Assembly: GCA_017425745.1 (NCBI GenBank)
Contig: JAFOXT010000066.1
Span: 1-9,106, forward strand
Origin: Clostridia bacterium
GTDB taxonomy: Bacteria; Bacillota; Clostridia; Oscillospirales; Acutalibacteraceae
Direction of reading: 5' to 3'
Length of the DNA: 9,106 bases
The position numbers and the translations under genes were made by a program. Numbering within the stretch: position 1 is the first letter of the stretch; every line of letters starts with the position of its first letter. The notes under the pieces were generated by a model, which saw nothing but the letters and a program-made list of their open reading frames with translations, was not told where the DNA came from and did no database searches. Shown one piece after another: positions 1 to 7,317 of this stretch.

Positions 1-2
1 GA

Positions 3-791
3 GCTTATGAAAAGGGTGTAACCGTAAGAATTATGAAGCTTTCTGAGGCTCAGTTTTCAAGCTTTGCCGTTGGAAAAATCGGTGTTTACAGTAATTACAA
101 CATAGTGCCTACTGCAGAAAAAAGATTAAAAATTGAATTTATCGGGGATTCCATAACCTGTGGCTACGGTCTTGATGAAAACGACCGGTACAGCTATTTC
201 ACCACTGCAACAGAGAATTTTTCAAAAACCTATGCATATTATACTGCTGAGTTTTTCGGTGCAGATTTTTCAGCTGTGGCCTTTTCAGGCTTCGGTGTAT
301 ATTCAGGCTTTACTCAGGGAGGAAGAAACAGCAAGGATATTATTTCAAATTACTATCATAAGGCAACAACCGTGCCTTATGAGGAGCATATATGGGATTT
401 CACAAGGGTGCAGAATGATCTTGTGGTAATAAATCTCGGTACCAATGATGCTTCCTATTGCAGCAGAAGCTATACGGGACGGCAGAATTTTACTTTAGCT
501 TATGTTGAGCTTCTTAAAACAGTAAGAGCCAACAACCCGGGAGCGTATATTCTGTGCATTCTTGGCGATATGAACAATTCGCTTTATCCGTGTATTGAAG
601 AGGCTGTAAGGCTCTATTCATCTGAAATGTGGGACAGCCTTGTTTCTGCTCATACCGTTACCTTTGATATGGGCAACACAGATATAGTTGTTGACGGTCA
701 TCCGGGTGTGCTTGCAAACCGAAGAGCCGCAACAGACCTTACGGAAATTATAACAGAGCTTATTAATCAGGAAAAAATTATACTTGACTGA
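3..791 (+). CDS. SGNH-hydrolase carbohydrate esterase, CE2-like (5' partial)
   Basis: Likely a deacetylase that removes acetyl groups from plant polysaccharides or oligosaccharides. The frame is open to the left edge, so the true start and most of the usual N-terminal jelly-roll domain lie outside. The ATG at 33 sits inside that domain and has no ribosome site, so it is not the start. Numbering from that Met, the SGNH hallmarks are visible: GDSIT with catalytic Ser40 (codon at 150), the oxyanion glycine region SGFGVY (85-90), LGTND (135-139), and DGHPG with catalytic His223 (codon at 699). The spacing and the WDF...LVVINLGTND block resemble family CE2 rather than other SGNH families. The Asp lies two residues before the His instead of three; CE2 enzymes are known to work with a Ser-His dyad. 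A transporter and an alpha-galactosidase follow closely. The SGNH fold is certain; the exact substrate is inferred. Confidence 0.85.
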   Translation, partial: AYEKGVTVRIMKLSEAQFSSFAVGKIGVYSNYNIVPTAEKRLKIEFIGDSITCGYGLDENDRYSYFTTATENFSKTYAYYTAEFFGADFSAVAFSGFGVYSGFTQGGRNSKDIISNYYHKATTVPYEEHIWDFTRVQNDLVVINLGTNDASYCSRSYTGRQNFTLAYVELLKTVRANNPGAYILCILGDMNNSLYPCIEEAVRLYSSEMWDSLVSAHTVTFDMGNTDIVVDGHPGVLANRRAATDLTEIITELINQEKIILD

Positions 792-799
792 GAAAGCAG

Positions 800-806
800 A
801 AAGGAG
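800..806 (+). promoter_or_regulatory. Ribosome binding site deciding a GTG start
   Basis: AAAGGAG lies 7 bases before the GTG at 814. It selects that GTG over the in-frame TTG at 784, which overlaps the end of the esterase gene and has no Shine-Dalgarno sequence. Confidence 0.8.
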
Positions 807-813
807 CATACAA

Positions 814-1827
814 GTGAAAGATATTTTTATGTTTTCATTCAATGCAGTAATGCCAATACTTCTTATGATGCTGCTTGGCTACTTTCTGAAGACAGTGCAT
901 TTTGCAGATGAGGCATTTTTCAAAAAGGCCAATACACTTGTGTTCAAGGTTTTTCTGCCTACCTTACTGTTTATCAATGTCTATGATATTGAAAGCCTTG
1001 CTGCTGTTAACTGGAGAGCGGTTATTTACACTCTTTTAATTGTGCTTGTGCTTTGCGGTGCAGGACTTATTCTGACAAAGCTTCTTTTCAGAACAAGAAG
1101 CAAAATCGGCCCTCTCTGTCAGTGCAGCTTCCGTTCTAACTATGCAATTATCGGCATACCGCTTGCAGAAACTCTCGGCGGCAGTGCAGGTGTAGGCTTT
1201 GCCTGTGTGCTTTCCGCAGTTGCAATTCCGCTGTTTAACGTTCTTGCAGTAGTTATTCTTTCGCATTATTCAGGTGAAAAGCAGACGGGCTCAGTTAAAG
1301 CTACAATAAAAAAGACTGCCACAAATCCTCTTATAATCGGTGTGCTTCTCGGTGTAATTGTTCTTGCAATACGTTCAGCATTACCTTTTAATGCAGAGGG
1401 CGAAATTGTTTTTTCAATTGCAAGGGATTTACCCTGGTTTTATTCCGCACTTAAAACTGTTGCAAAGGGCACAACAGCTCTTGCTCTTATAGTTCTCGGT
1501 GCAAGATTTGATTTTTCCAGGGTTTCCTCTCTTCTCGGTGAAATTACCTTTGGTACGCTTATGCGACTTGTTGTAGCGCCTCTTGTAGGCATCGGCACAG
1601 GCATTCTTCTTTCAGAAAACACCTCGCTGATTAATCTTACCGCAACGGAATATCCGGCTTTGATTTCACTTTTTGCAAGTCCTATTGCTGTTTCAAGTGC
1701 CGTTATGGTTGGTGAAATCGGCGGAGATGAACAATTGGCAGGTCAGCTTGTGGTGTGGACAAGTGTATTTTCAATGTTTACAATGTTCGGAACAATTTTT
1801 ATAATGAAGAGTTTCGGCTTTATCTAA
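814..1827 (+). CDS. AEC-family (auxin efflux carrier type) membrane transporter
   Basis: An integral inner-membrane secondary carrier of about 337 residues, the usual length for bacterial AEC proteins. The family moves small organic anions such as malate or other carboxylates; the substrate cannot be read from this sequence. Hydrophobic helices run almost continuously, beginning with the segment VMPILLMMLLGYFL. The conserved stretch FRSNYAIIGIPLAETLGG after the third or fourth helix is a family signature. A hydrophilic loop (SGEKQTGSVKATIKKTATNP) separates two helix bundles, as expected. The gene starts 22 bases after the esterase stop and ends 22 bases before the alpha-galactosidase start, so co-transcription is likely. 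A link to export of acetate or a sugar acid from glycan breakdown is only an inference from position. Confidence 0.88.
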   Translation: MKDIFMFSFNAVMPILLMMLLGYFLKTVHFADEAFFKKANTLVFKVFLPTLLFINVYDIESLAAVNWRAVIYTLLIVLVLCGAGLILTKLLFRTRSKIGPLCQCSFRSNYAIIGIPLAETLGGSAGVGFACVLSAVAIPLFNVLAVVILSHYSGEKQTGSVKATIKKTATNPLIIGVLLGVIVLAIRSALPFNAEGEIVFSIARDLPWFYSALKTVAKGTTALALIVLGARFDFSRVSSLLGEITFGTLMRLVVAPLVGIGTGILLSENTSLINLTATEYPALISLFASPIAVSSAVMVGEIGGDEQLAGQLVVWTSVFSMFTMFGTIFIMKSFGFI

Positions 1828-1849
1828 AATTATTATAAGGAGTAACAAT

Positions 1850-3571
1850 ATGGGCTTTATCAAGAAAACAGCAATTTCAACTGCTGCAGCACTTACGGCT
1901 ACTGCAGCAACCGTTGCGGCAAAGGCTGCAAAGGATAAGGACTACTGTCCTTTATGCGAAGCTAAAAAGCTTATCAATAAAGCTTACCTCAATGAAGGCA
2001 GCGACTTTTCTTACAACAACGGTGTCGCTCTTACACCGCCTATGGGTTGGTCAAGCTGGAATCTTTTCAGACACAGAATCAACGAGGATATTATAAAGAG
2101 CATCGGTGACGCTATGGACAAAAGCGGTCTTAAGGATGCAGGTTATATCTATGTGAATATTGATGACTGCTGGCAGGCTTCTGAAAGAGATGAAAACGGC
2201 AGACTTCTGTGGGATAAAATGAACTTCAAGGGCGGCATTAAAAATCTTGCTCAGTATATGAATGAAAGAGGTCTTAAGCTGGGTATTTATTCTTCAAACG
2301 GTACACTTACCTGTGAGGATTATCCTGCTTCACTGCGCCACGAAAAAATTGACGCTGATACCTTCGCTGAATGGGGCGTTGAATATTTCAAGTATGACTT
2401 CTGCCATAATGTAAAGATTCCCGAAATTGCACCTAAGATTTTTGCGGTAACCTTTGCAGACGATAAGGGTGTTGAATTTGTAACAGTGACTCCCAACGAC
2501 TTTGAGCTTAAGGGCAGAGCAAGAATTATCCCTGATGAAAATGTTTTCACAAGTGCTTATGTGACAGGACTTGACAGCCGTAACGGTTCATTCTCTGTTA
2601 AGGTTAATGCACCCTATGACGGCGAATATATTATGACTCTTCATATTAAAAAGCATCTCAGAGAAGAAAAGTTTGTTATGGTGCAGTGTGGAGGCGAAGA
2701 GTATCACATTTATGCACCGGGTACAAAGAGCCCTACTCCCGAAGGCAAGGCACAGATTGAAGTTAAGCTCAGGAAGGGCGAAAACAAGCTTATCTTCAGC
2801 AACCCCGTAGGCTCAAGAATGGACAGTGCTGCAATTCAGTACAAGCTTATGGGCAGAGAGCTCAAGAGAGCAACCAAGGAATACGCTGAGAAGAACGGCA
2901 CAGAAGAAAAGCCGATTATTTTCTCAATCTGCGAATGGGGTCTTAATCAGCCTTGGAAATGGGGCAGACAGGCAGGTAATCTCTGGAGAACAACCGGTGA
3001 CATTCAGCCTAAGTGGGCTTCAGTTTTAGCTATCTATGAATTTACAGCAAGACTTCAGAAGTACTCGGCAAAGGGTGGCTGGAATGACCCTGATATGCTT
3101 GAGGTCGGCAACGGTGACCTTACCTTTGAAGAAAACAGAAGCCACTTCAGCCTCTGGTGCATGATGAACGCACCCCTTATTCTCGGTAACGATGTGCGTG
3201 AATTTATCAAAGAAGACGGCACTGTTGACACAGAAAACAAGGTTTATCAGATTCTTACCAATAAGGCTATGATAGGCATCAATCAGGATAAACTTGGTGT
3301 ACAGTGCAAGAGAGTAAAAACAGGTATTGTTGATGTTCTTGTAAAGCCTCTTGAAAACTCAAAAATGGCTTTGTGCATTTTGAACAAAGGCACAAAAGAA
3401 GCCTCAAAATCCCTCAAACTCAGCGATTTTGCTAACGAAGGCATACTTAATCTTCCTAAAAAGAACAGTTATAAGGTTTATGACGTATGGGAGGATAAGA
3501 CCGATGAGGGCGTAAGCACTCTCAACGCAAACGTTGCTTCTCACGGAGTAAAGGTTTATATTGTGGAATAA
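1850..3571 (+). CDS. GH27 alpha-galactosidase with inserted beta-sandwich-like module
   Basis: Hydrolyses terminal alpha-1,6-galactosyl residues, as in galactomannan or raffinose-type sugars, with retention. The barrel starts at PPMGWSSWN (63-71). Asp183 in KYDFC is the expected nucleophile; CEWG (361-364) follows, and Asp384 in WRTTGDIQPKW aligns with the family acid/base. GGWNDPDMLEVGNG (409-422) and the NAPLILGND stretch (440-448) are further GH27 signatures, followed by a C-terminal beta domain. Between Asp183 and CEWG lie about 178 residues where typical GH27 enzymes have a few dozen. The extra part (roughly 195-340) looks like a galactose-binding or CBM35-like beta-sandwich, with APYDGEY and LRKGENKLIFSNP. 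The N-terminus is Ala/Thr-rich after two lysines and could be a weak signal peptide (VAAKAA); a CPLC pair follows at 33-36. AAGGAG lies 7 bases before the ATG. Confidence 0.95.
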   Translation: MGFIKKTAISTAAALTATAATVAAKAAKDKDYCPLCEAKKLINKAYLNEGSDFSYNNGVALTPPMGWSSWNLFRHRINEDIIKSIGDAMDKSGLKDAGYIYVNIDDCWQASERDENGRLLWDKMNFKGGIKNLAQYMNERGLKLGIYSSNGTLTCEDYPASLRHEKIDADTFAEWGVEYFKYDFCHNVKIPEIAPKIFAVTFADDKGVEFVTVTPNDFELKGRARIIPDENVFTSAYVTGLDSRNGSFSVKVNAPYDGEYIMTLHIKKHLREEKFVMVQCGGEEYHIYAPGTKSPTPEGKAQIEVKLRKGENKLIFSNPVGSRMDSAAIQYKLMGRELKRATKEYAEKNGTEEKPIIFSICEWGLNQPWKWGRQAGNLWRTTGDIQPKWASVLAIYEFTARLQKYSAKGGWNDPDMLEVGNGDLTFEENRSHFSLWCMMNAPLILGNDVREFIKEDGTVDTENKVYQILTNKAMIGINQDKLGVQCKRVKTGIVDVLVKPLENSKMALCILNKGTKEASKSLKLSDFANEGILNLPKKNSYKVYDVWEDKTDEGVSTLNANVASHGVKVYIVE

Positions 3572-3591
3572 TAAAAGAATAACCATACAGA

Positions 3592-3632
3592 AAAAACAGT
3601 CTGAATGACCGACTCAGGCTGTTTTTCTATCT
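3592..3632 (+). terminator. Rho-independent terminator after the alpha-galactosidase gene
   Basis: AAAAACAGTCTGA (3592-3604) pairs with TCAGGCTGTTTTT (3614-3626) with one G-T wobble around a 9-base loop. The T-run is part of the 3' arm. The A-run on the 5' side means it could also work on the other strand, but no gene there needs it. Confidence 0.8.
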
Positions 3633-3797
3633 TTCTTTATGACTATTTATTCAGCTTTTCTGCATAGTGAAAAAGATATTATTTCAAAGCTTTAAAACTT
3701 TTCTCATAACATCAAAATCTTGCTGTACTAATTAATTTTTGCTTTTGATATTGTTTTTGTGCAACTAGACGAAATCACAAAATCTTGATATAGCCGA
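3633..3797. other. AT-rich spacer, nothing recognised
   Basis: No convincing open frame, RNA or element was seen between the terminator and the nrdD promoter. A 10-base direct repeat CAAAATCTTG occurs at 3713-3722 and 3778-3787; the second copy lies in the weak upstream NrdR-like site. Confidence 0.5.
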
Positions 3798-3826
3798 TTG
3801 ACAAACCACACTATATATTGTATTAT
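3798..3826 (+). promoter_or_regulatory. Sigma-A type promoter of the nrdD-nrdG-dut operon
   Basis: TTGACA (3798-3803) is a perfect -35 box. After a 17-base spacer comes TATTAT (3821-3826), five of six matches to the -10 consensus. Transcription would start near 3831-3835, giving a short leader before the ribosome site AAAGGAGG at 3851-3858 and the ATG at 3869. Confidence 0.8.
3808..3823 (+). promoter_or_regulatory. NrdR box overlapping the nrdD promoter
   Basis: ACACTATATATTGTAT matches the published NrdR consensus ACACWATATATWGTGT at 15 of 16 positions. NrdR is the ATP/dATP-sensing repressor of bacterial ribonucleotide reductase genes. The box spans the spacer and the first bases of the -10 hexamer, where a bound repressor would block RNA polymerase. 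NrdR sites usually come in pairs about three helical turns apart. A weak second site (10 of 16, TCACAAAATCTTGATA, 3775-3790) starts 33 bases upstream. Confidence 0.8.
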
Positions 3827-3868
3827 ATTAGGGCTTCACTAATTTTGAAAAAAGGAGGATAAATACTT

Positions 3869-5995
3869 ATGACAGTTATTAAAAGAGACGGTACAAATGT
3901 AGATTTTGACCGCAGTAAAATCGTAATCGCACTTCAGAAAGCCAACGATGCAGTTGAAGAAAACGAACAGATAACAGACGCACAGATTGAAGAAATCGCT
4001 GACTTCATAACAGAGAAGAAAAAGCAGAGAATCCTCGTAGAAGACATTCAGGATATGGTTGAATGTAAGCTTATGGAGCTCCACAAATATGCTCTTGCAA
4101 AAGCTTACATCATTTACCGTTACAACAGAGCCCTTGTAAGAAAGGCTAACACAACCGACGATTCAATCCTCAGCCTTATCAAAAACTCAAACAAGGACGT
4201 AATGGAAGAAAACTCAAACAAGGACGCAGTAATGGCGGCTACTCAGCGTGACCTTATTGCAGGTGAGGTAAGTAAGGACCTTACAAGACGTGTTCTTCTT
4301 CCCGAACATATTTCAAAGGCACACGACGAAGGTACAATTCACTTCCACGATGCTGACTACTTCCTTCAGCCTATTTTCAACTGCTGTCTTATCAATATCG
4401 GCGATATGCTGGACAACGGCACAGTTATGAACGCAAAGCTTATTGAAAGCCCCAAGAGCTTCCAGGTTGCATGTAATGTAATGACACAGATTATCGCTTC
4501 TGTTGCTTCAAGCCAGTACGGCGGTCAGTCAGTTGACATCAGCCACCTTGGTAAGTACCTCAGAAAGAGCCGTGATAAGTTCACAAAGCAGATTACTGAA
4601 AAGCTTGGCAGTCAGCTTAATGCAGACCAGATTAAGGCTGTTGTTGACCACCGTCTTAACGATGAGCTCCGTTCAGGTGTGCAGACAATTCAGTATCAGA
4701 TTAATACACTTATGACCACCAACGGTCAGTCACCCTTCGTTACAATTTTCCTCAACCTTAAAAAGGACGATGAATACATTGAAGAAAACGCAATGATTAT
4801 CGAGGAAATTCTCCGTCAGAGATACGAGGGTATTAAAAATGAAAAGGGTGTATATGTAACACCTGCATTCCCCAAGCTTGTTTATGTTCTTGATGAACAC
4901 AACTGCCTCAAGGGAGGAAAGTATGATTACATTACAAAGCTTGCAGTAAAGTGCTCAGCAAAGAGACTTTACCCCGACTACATTTCAGCTAAGAAAATGC
5001 GTGAAAACTACGAAGGTAACGTGTTCTCACCTATGGGCTGCCGCTCATTCCTTTCACCCTGGAAGGACGAAAACGGTAACTACAAGTTTGAAGGCCGCTT
5101 CAATCAGGGCGTAGTTTCACTTAACCTTCCTCAGATTGGTATTCTCGCAAAGGGCGACGAAGAAAAGTTCTGGCAGCTTCTTGAAGAAAGACTTGAACTC
5201 TGCTATGAAGCTCTTATGTGCAGACACCACGCACTTCACAATGTAATTTCAGACACAAGCCCCGTTCACTGGAGATACGGCGCTATTGCAAGACTCGGCC
5301 ACGGAGAAACAATTGAAAAGTTCCTCCACGACGGTTACTCAACAATTTCTCTCGGCTATATCGGTCTTTACGAGGTTACAAAGCTCGTTAAGGGTGTAAG
5401 CCATACAGACCCCGAGGGTACAGAGTTTGCTCTTAAGGTAATGAAGACTCTTCGCAGTCACTGTGAACAGTGGAAGAAGGAAACAGGTCTTGGCTTCGGT
5501 CTTTACGGCACACCTGCAGAATCACTCTGCTATCGTTTTGCTCGTATTGACAAGGAACGCTTCGGTACAATTGAAGATGTAACCGATAAGGGCTATTACA
5601 CTAACTCATACCACGTTGATGTACGCGAAGATATAGATGCTTTCACAAAGTTTACCTTTGAAAGCCAGTTCCAGGTAATTTCATCAGGCGGTGCAATTTC
5701 CTACGTTGAAATTCCCAATATGCGCCACAACCTTGAAGCACTTGAAGAACTTGTAAAGTTTATTTACGATAACATTCAGTATGCTGAGTTCAACACAAAG
5801 AGTGACTACTGTCACGTTTGCGGCTTTGACGGTGAAATCAAAATCAACGACGACCTGGGCTGGGAATGTCCTTCCTGCGGTAACAAGGATCAGAGAAAGA
5901 TGAATGTTACAAGAAGAACCTGCGGTTACCTTGGCGAAAACTTCTGGAATGTTGGTAAGACCAAGGAAATCAAGGCAAGAGTTCTCCATCTGTAA
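3869..5995 (+). CDS. nrdD: Anaerobic (class III) ribonucleoside-triphosphate reductase
   Basis: Catalytic subunit that reduces ribonucleoside triphosphates to dNTPs without oxygen, using a glycyl radical and an active-site thiyl radical in the cytoplasm. An ATP-cone allosteric domain fills about residues 1-90 (VIKRDGTNVDFDRSKI at the start, IIYRYNRALVR at the end) and should sense ATP/dATP. The ten-stranded barrel follows, with active-site cysteines expected at NCCLIN (172/173) and at SPMGCRSF (391). The C-terminal end carries a four-cysteine zinc site, CHVC (648-651) and CPSC (667-670), and then RRTCGYLG with the radical glycine Gly686 (codon at 5924). The length of 708 residues is normal and no key residue is missing. 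The start is set by AAAGGAGG ten bases upstream. It is the first gene of an operon with nrdG and dut, under a promoter with an NrdR box. Confidence 0.98.
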   Translation: MTVIKRDGTNVDFDRSKIVIALQKANDAVEENEQITDAQIEEIADFITEKKKQRILVEDIQDMVECKLMELHKYALAKAYIIYRYNRALVRKANTTDDSILSLIKNSNKDVMEENSNKDAVMAATQRDLIAGEVSKDLTRRVLLPEHISKAHDEGTIHFHDADYFLQPIFNCCLINIGDMLDNGTVMNAKLIESPKSFQVACNVMTQIIASVASSQYGGQSVDISHLGKYLRKSRDKFTKQITEKLGSQLNADQIKAVVDHRLNDELRSGVQTIQYQINTLMTTNGQSPFVTIFLNLKKDDEYIEENAMIIEEILRQRYEGIKNEKGVYVTPAFPKLVYVLDEHNCLKGGKYDYITKLAVKCSAKRLYPDYISAKKMRENYEGNVFSPMGCRSFLSPWKDENGNYKFEGRFNQGVVSLNLPQIGILAKGDEEKFWQLLEERLELCYEALMCRHHALHNVISDTSPVHWRYGAIARLGHGETIEKFLHDGYSTISLGYIGLYEVTKLVKGVSHTDPEGTEFALKVMKTLRSHCEQWKKETGLGFGLYGTPAESLCYRFARIDKERFGTIEDVTDKGYYTNSYHVDVREDIDAFTKFTFESQFQVISSGGAISYVEIPNMRHNLEALEELVKFIYDNIQYAEFNTKSDYCHVCGFDGEIKINDDLGWECPSCGNKDQRKMNVTRRTCGYLGENFWNVGKTKEIKARVLHL

Positions 5996-6004
5996 GGTGA
6001 CAAT

Positions 6005-6541
6005 ATGAACTACGCAGCAATTAAACCCTTTGACGTGGCTAACGGCCCGGGTGTGAGAGTGTCGCTTTTTGTAAGCGGTTGCACTCACAGATGTAAAAAT
6101 TGCTTCAACCAGGAAGCGTGGGATTTCAATTACGGTGATCCTTTTACTGAAAAGGAAGAACAGAGAATTCTTGAAGCACTGAAGCCCGATTACATAAAAG
6201 GCTTTTCACTCTTAGGCGGTGAGCCTTTTGAAAAGAGCAATCAGATTGTGCTGTCTGAATTCCTGCCTAAAATAAAAGAAGCCTACCCCGAAAAGACAAT
6301 CTGGTGTTATACGGGATATGACTTCGAAAAGGATTTGCTTACAGGAAGAATCTGCGACAAAGAAATCACCGACAGAATGCTTTCATGTATTGACATTCTT
6401 GTTGACGGAAAGTTTGTTGAAGAGCTGAAAAACCTGAAGCTTCGTTTCAAGGGCTCAGAAAATCAGCGCATAATTGACGTTAAGAAATCTCTCAGTGAAA
6501 ACAAAATTATCCTTTGGGAGGGTGACACAAATGCAGTATGA
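6005..6541 (+). CDS. nrdG: Anaerobic ribonucleotide reductase activating protein (radical SAM)
   Basis: A radical SAM iron-sulfur enzyme that cleaves S-adenosylmethionine and puts the glycyl radical on NrdD. The CxxxCxxC motif that binds the 4Fe-4S cluster is Cys26, Cys30 and Cys33 (GCTHRCKNCF), and GGEP at 71-74 contacts SAM. DGKFVEELKNLKLRFKGSENQ near the end is typical of NrdG. The length of 178 residues is near the usual figure. The ATG lies 9 bases after the nrdD stop; the ribosome site AAGGTG (5994-5999) overlaps the nrdD stop codon, so translation may be coupled. The 3' end overlaps the start of dut by 11 bases in another frame. Confidence 0.97.
   Translation: MNYAAIKPFDVANGPGVRVSLFVSGCTHRCKNCFNQEAWDFNYGDPFTEKEEQRILEALKPDYIKGFSLLGGEPFEKSNQIVLSEFLPKIKEAYPEKTIWCYTGYDFEKDLLTGRICDKEITDRMLSCIDILVDGKFVEELKNLKLRFKGSENQRIIDVKKSLSENKIILWEGDTNAV
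6516..6522 (+). promoter_or_regulatory. Ribosome binding site deciding the dut start
   Basis: GGGAGGG lies inside the end of nrdG, 8 bases before the ATG at 6531. This chooses the ATG at 6531 over the in-frame ATG at 6474, which would add 19 residues unlike dUTPase and has no such site. Confidence 0.8.
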
Positions 6542-6974
6542 TGTAAGAATAAAAAAGCTTAAAGAAAATGCAGTGGTACCTACATACGGCTCAGAATTTG
6601 CCGCAGGTGCTGACCTTTATGCAGCAGTAGAGGAGAGCGTTACAATCGCACCATCAGAGACAAAGCTCATTCCCACAGGCATCGCAATGGAAATTCCCGT
6701 GGGCTATGCAGGCTTCATTTATGCAAGAAGCGGACTTGCTTCAAAAAAAGGACTTGCACCCGCAAATAAGGTTGGTGTTGTTGATGCTGACTACAGAGGC
6801 GAGGTTATGGTTGCGCTTCACAACCACGGTAAAACCGAGCAGACCATTGAAGCAGGGGAGAGAATCGCACAGATGGTGATTGCTCCGTTTATTACTGCGA
6901 ATTTTATTGTAAGCGACAGCCTTGAAGACACTGTAAGAGGTGCAGGAGGCTTCGGCTCAACAGGTACAAAATAA
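6531..6974 (+). CDS. dut: dUTP diphosphatase (trimeric dUTPase)
   Basis: Hydrolyses dUTP to dUMP and pyrophosphate, keeping uracil out of DNA and providing dUMP for thymidylate synthesis. All five motifs of the homotrimeric family are visible in the 147-residue product: AGADLYA (25-31), ARSGLA (65-70), GVVDADYRGE (82-91, with catalytic Asp85), GERIAQMVI (109-117) and the C-terminal RGAGGFGSTG (136-145), which closes over the nucleotide. The gene overlaps nrdG by 11 bases, so it is co-transcribed and probably translationally coupled. The context is sensible: class III reductase can yield dUTP directly from UTP, which this enzyme would remove. Confidence 0.97.
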   Translation: MQYDVRIKKLKENAVVPTYGSEFAAGADLYAAVEESVTIAPSETKLIPTGIAMEIPVGYAGFIYARSGLASKKGLAPANKVGVVDADYRGEVMVALHNHGKTEQTIEAGERIAQMVIAPFITANFIVSDSLEDTVRGAGGFGSTGTK

Positions 6975-6978
6975 TGTA

Positions 6979-7006
6979 AGAGGACAGAGCCTTTGCTCTG
7001 TCCTCT
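6979..7006 (+). terminator. Hairpin copy 1, terminator-like stem without T-run
   Basis: AGAGGACAGAGC (6979-6990) and GCTCTGTCCTCT (6995-7006) form a perfect 12-base-pair stem with loop CTTT, five bases after the dut stop. It is followed by CAGACTATC, not a T-run, so it may stall polymerase poorly. An identical 28-base copy at 7254-7281 does have the T-run. Confidence 0.6.
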
Positions 7007-7253
7007 CAGACTATCGATAAACGCACAAGAACAACAATCTCTTTCATAAAGGGAGAAAGCGTAATAAAATTAATTTAAAATCAATAAAAAGAAAATCGTA
7101 CAAAGCATCGAGCCTTGTACGATTTTGACATTGTTTTGACCTTTTTTTACCCTCTCGGAGTACCTGTGTACGCCTTTGGGGTAAAGAAAAGGTCATCTTG
7201 TACTTTTCTCAAAAGTCTGACATCTTGTCGAAAAAGATTTTTTCGACAAGATG
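7007..7253. repeat. Gene-free segment packed with inverted repeats
   Basis: No plausible gene is seen. Bases 7007-7091 are AT-rich and unremarkable. From 7092 on, hairpins follow almost head to tail. AAAATCGTACAA (7092-7103) pairs perfectly with TTGTACGATTTT (7115-7126). Bases 7138-7152 pair with 7179-7194 over 15 base pairs with one bulged G, enclosing a second hairpin around GTAC-CTGT-GTAC (7160-7171). ACTTTT-CTC-AAAAGT lies at 7202-7216. CATCTTGTCGAAAAA (7221-7235) pairs perfectly with 7239-7253 around GAT. CATCTTGT also occurs at 7194-7201 and 7221-7228. The segment is bounded by two identical 28-base hairpins. It could be a small non-autonomous mobile or repeat element, or a structured RNA; neither is proven. 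Confidence 0.6.
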
Positions 7254-7284
7254 AGAGGACAGAGCCTTTGCTCTGTCCTCTTTT
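7254..7284 (+). terminator. Hairpin copy 2 with short T-run
   Basis: The same perfect 12-base-pair stem and CTTT loop as at 6979-7006, here followed by TTTT (7281-7284, the first T being the end of the stem). It is the more convincing intrinsic terminator for transcripts coming from dut. On the opposite strand the stem could also end the convergent gene at 7318-7932, although no T-run follows it directly on that strand. Confidence 0.65.
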
Positions 7285-7317
7285 ATGGTGTGAATCGAAA
7301 ATGAGAGGGAGTCTTGT

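Noticed and set aside
784..813. TTG at 784 as start of the AEC carrier
   Set aside because: It overlaps the esterase stop region and lacks a ribosome site, while GTG at 814 has AAAGGAG 7 bases upstream and begins just before the first helix.
5684..6088. Open frame of 134 codons antisense to the end of nrdD and the start of nrdG
   Set aside because: Both sense genes are certain by motif, and the antisense frame has no recognisable motif; it is a mirror of codon bias.
6474..6530. ATG at 6474 as start of dut
   Set aside because: The extra residues are not part of dUTPase and lie within nrdG; the ATG at 6531 has a strong ribosome site and gives the standard N-terminus.
6979..7281. CRISPR array suggested by the repeated 28-base palindrome
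   Set aside because: Only two copies exist, 275 bases apart, with no regular spacers and no cas genes in the window.
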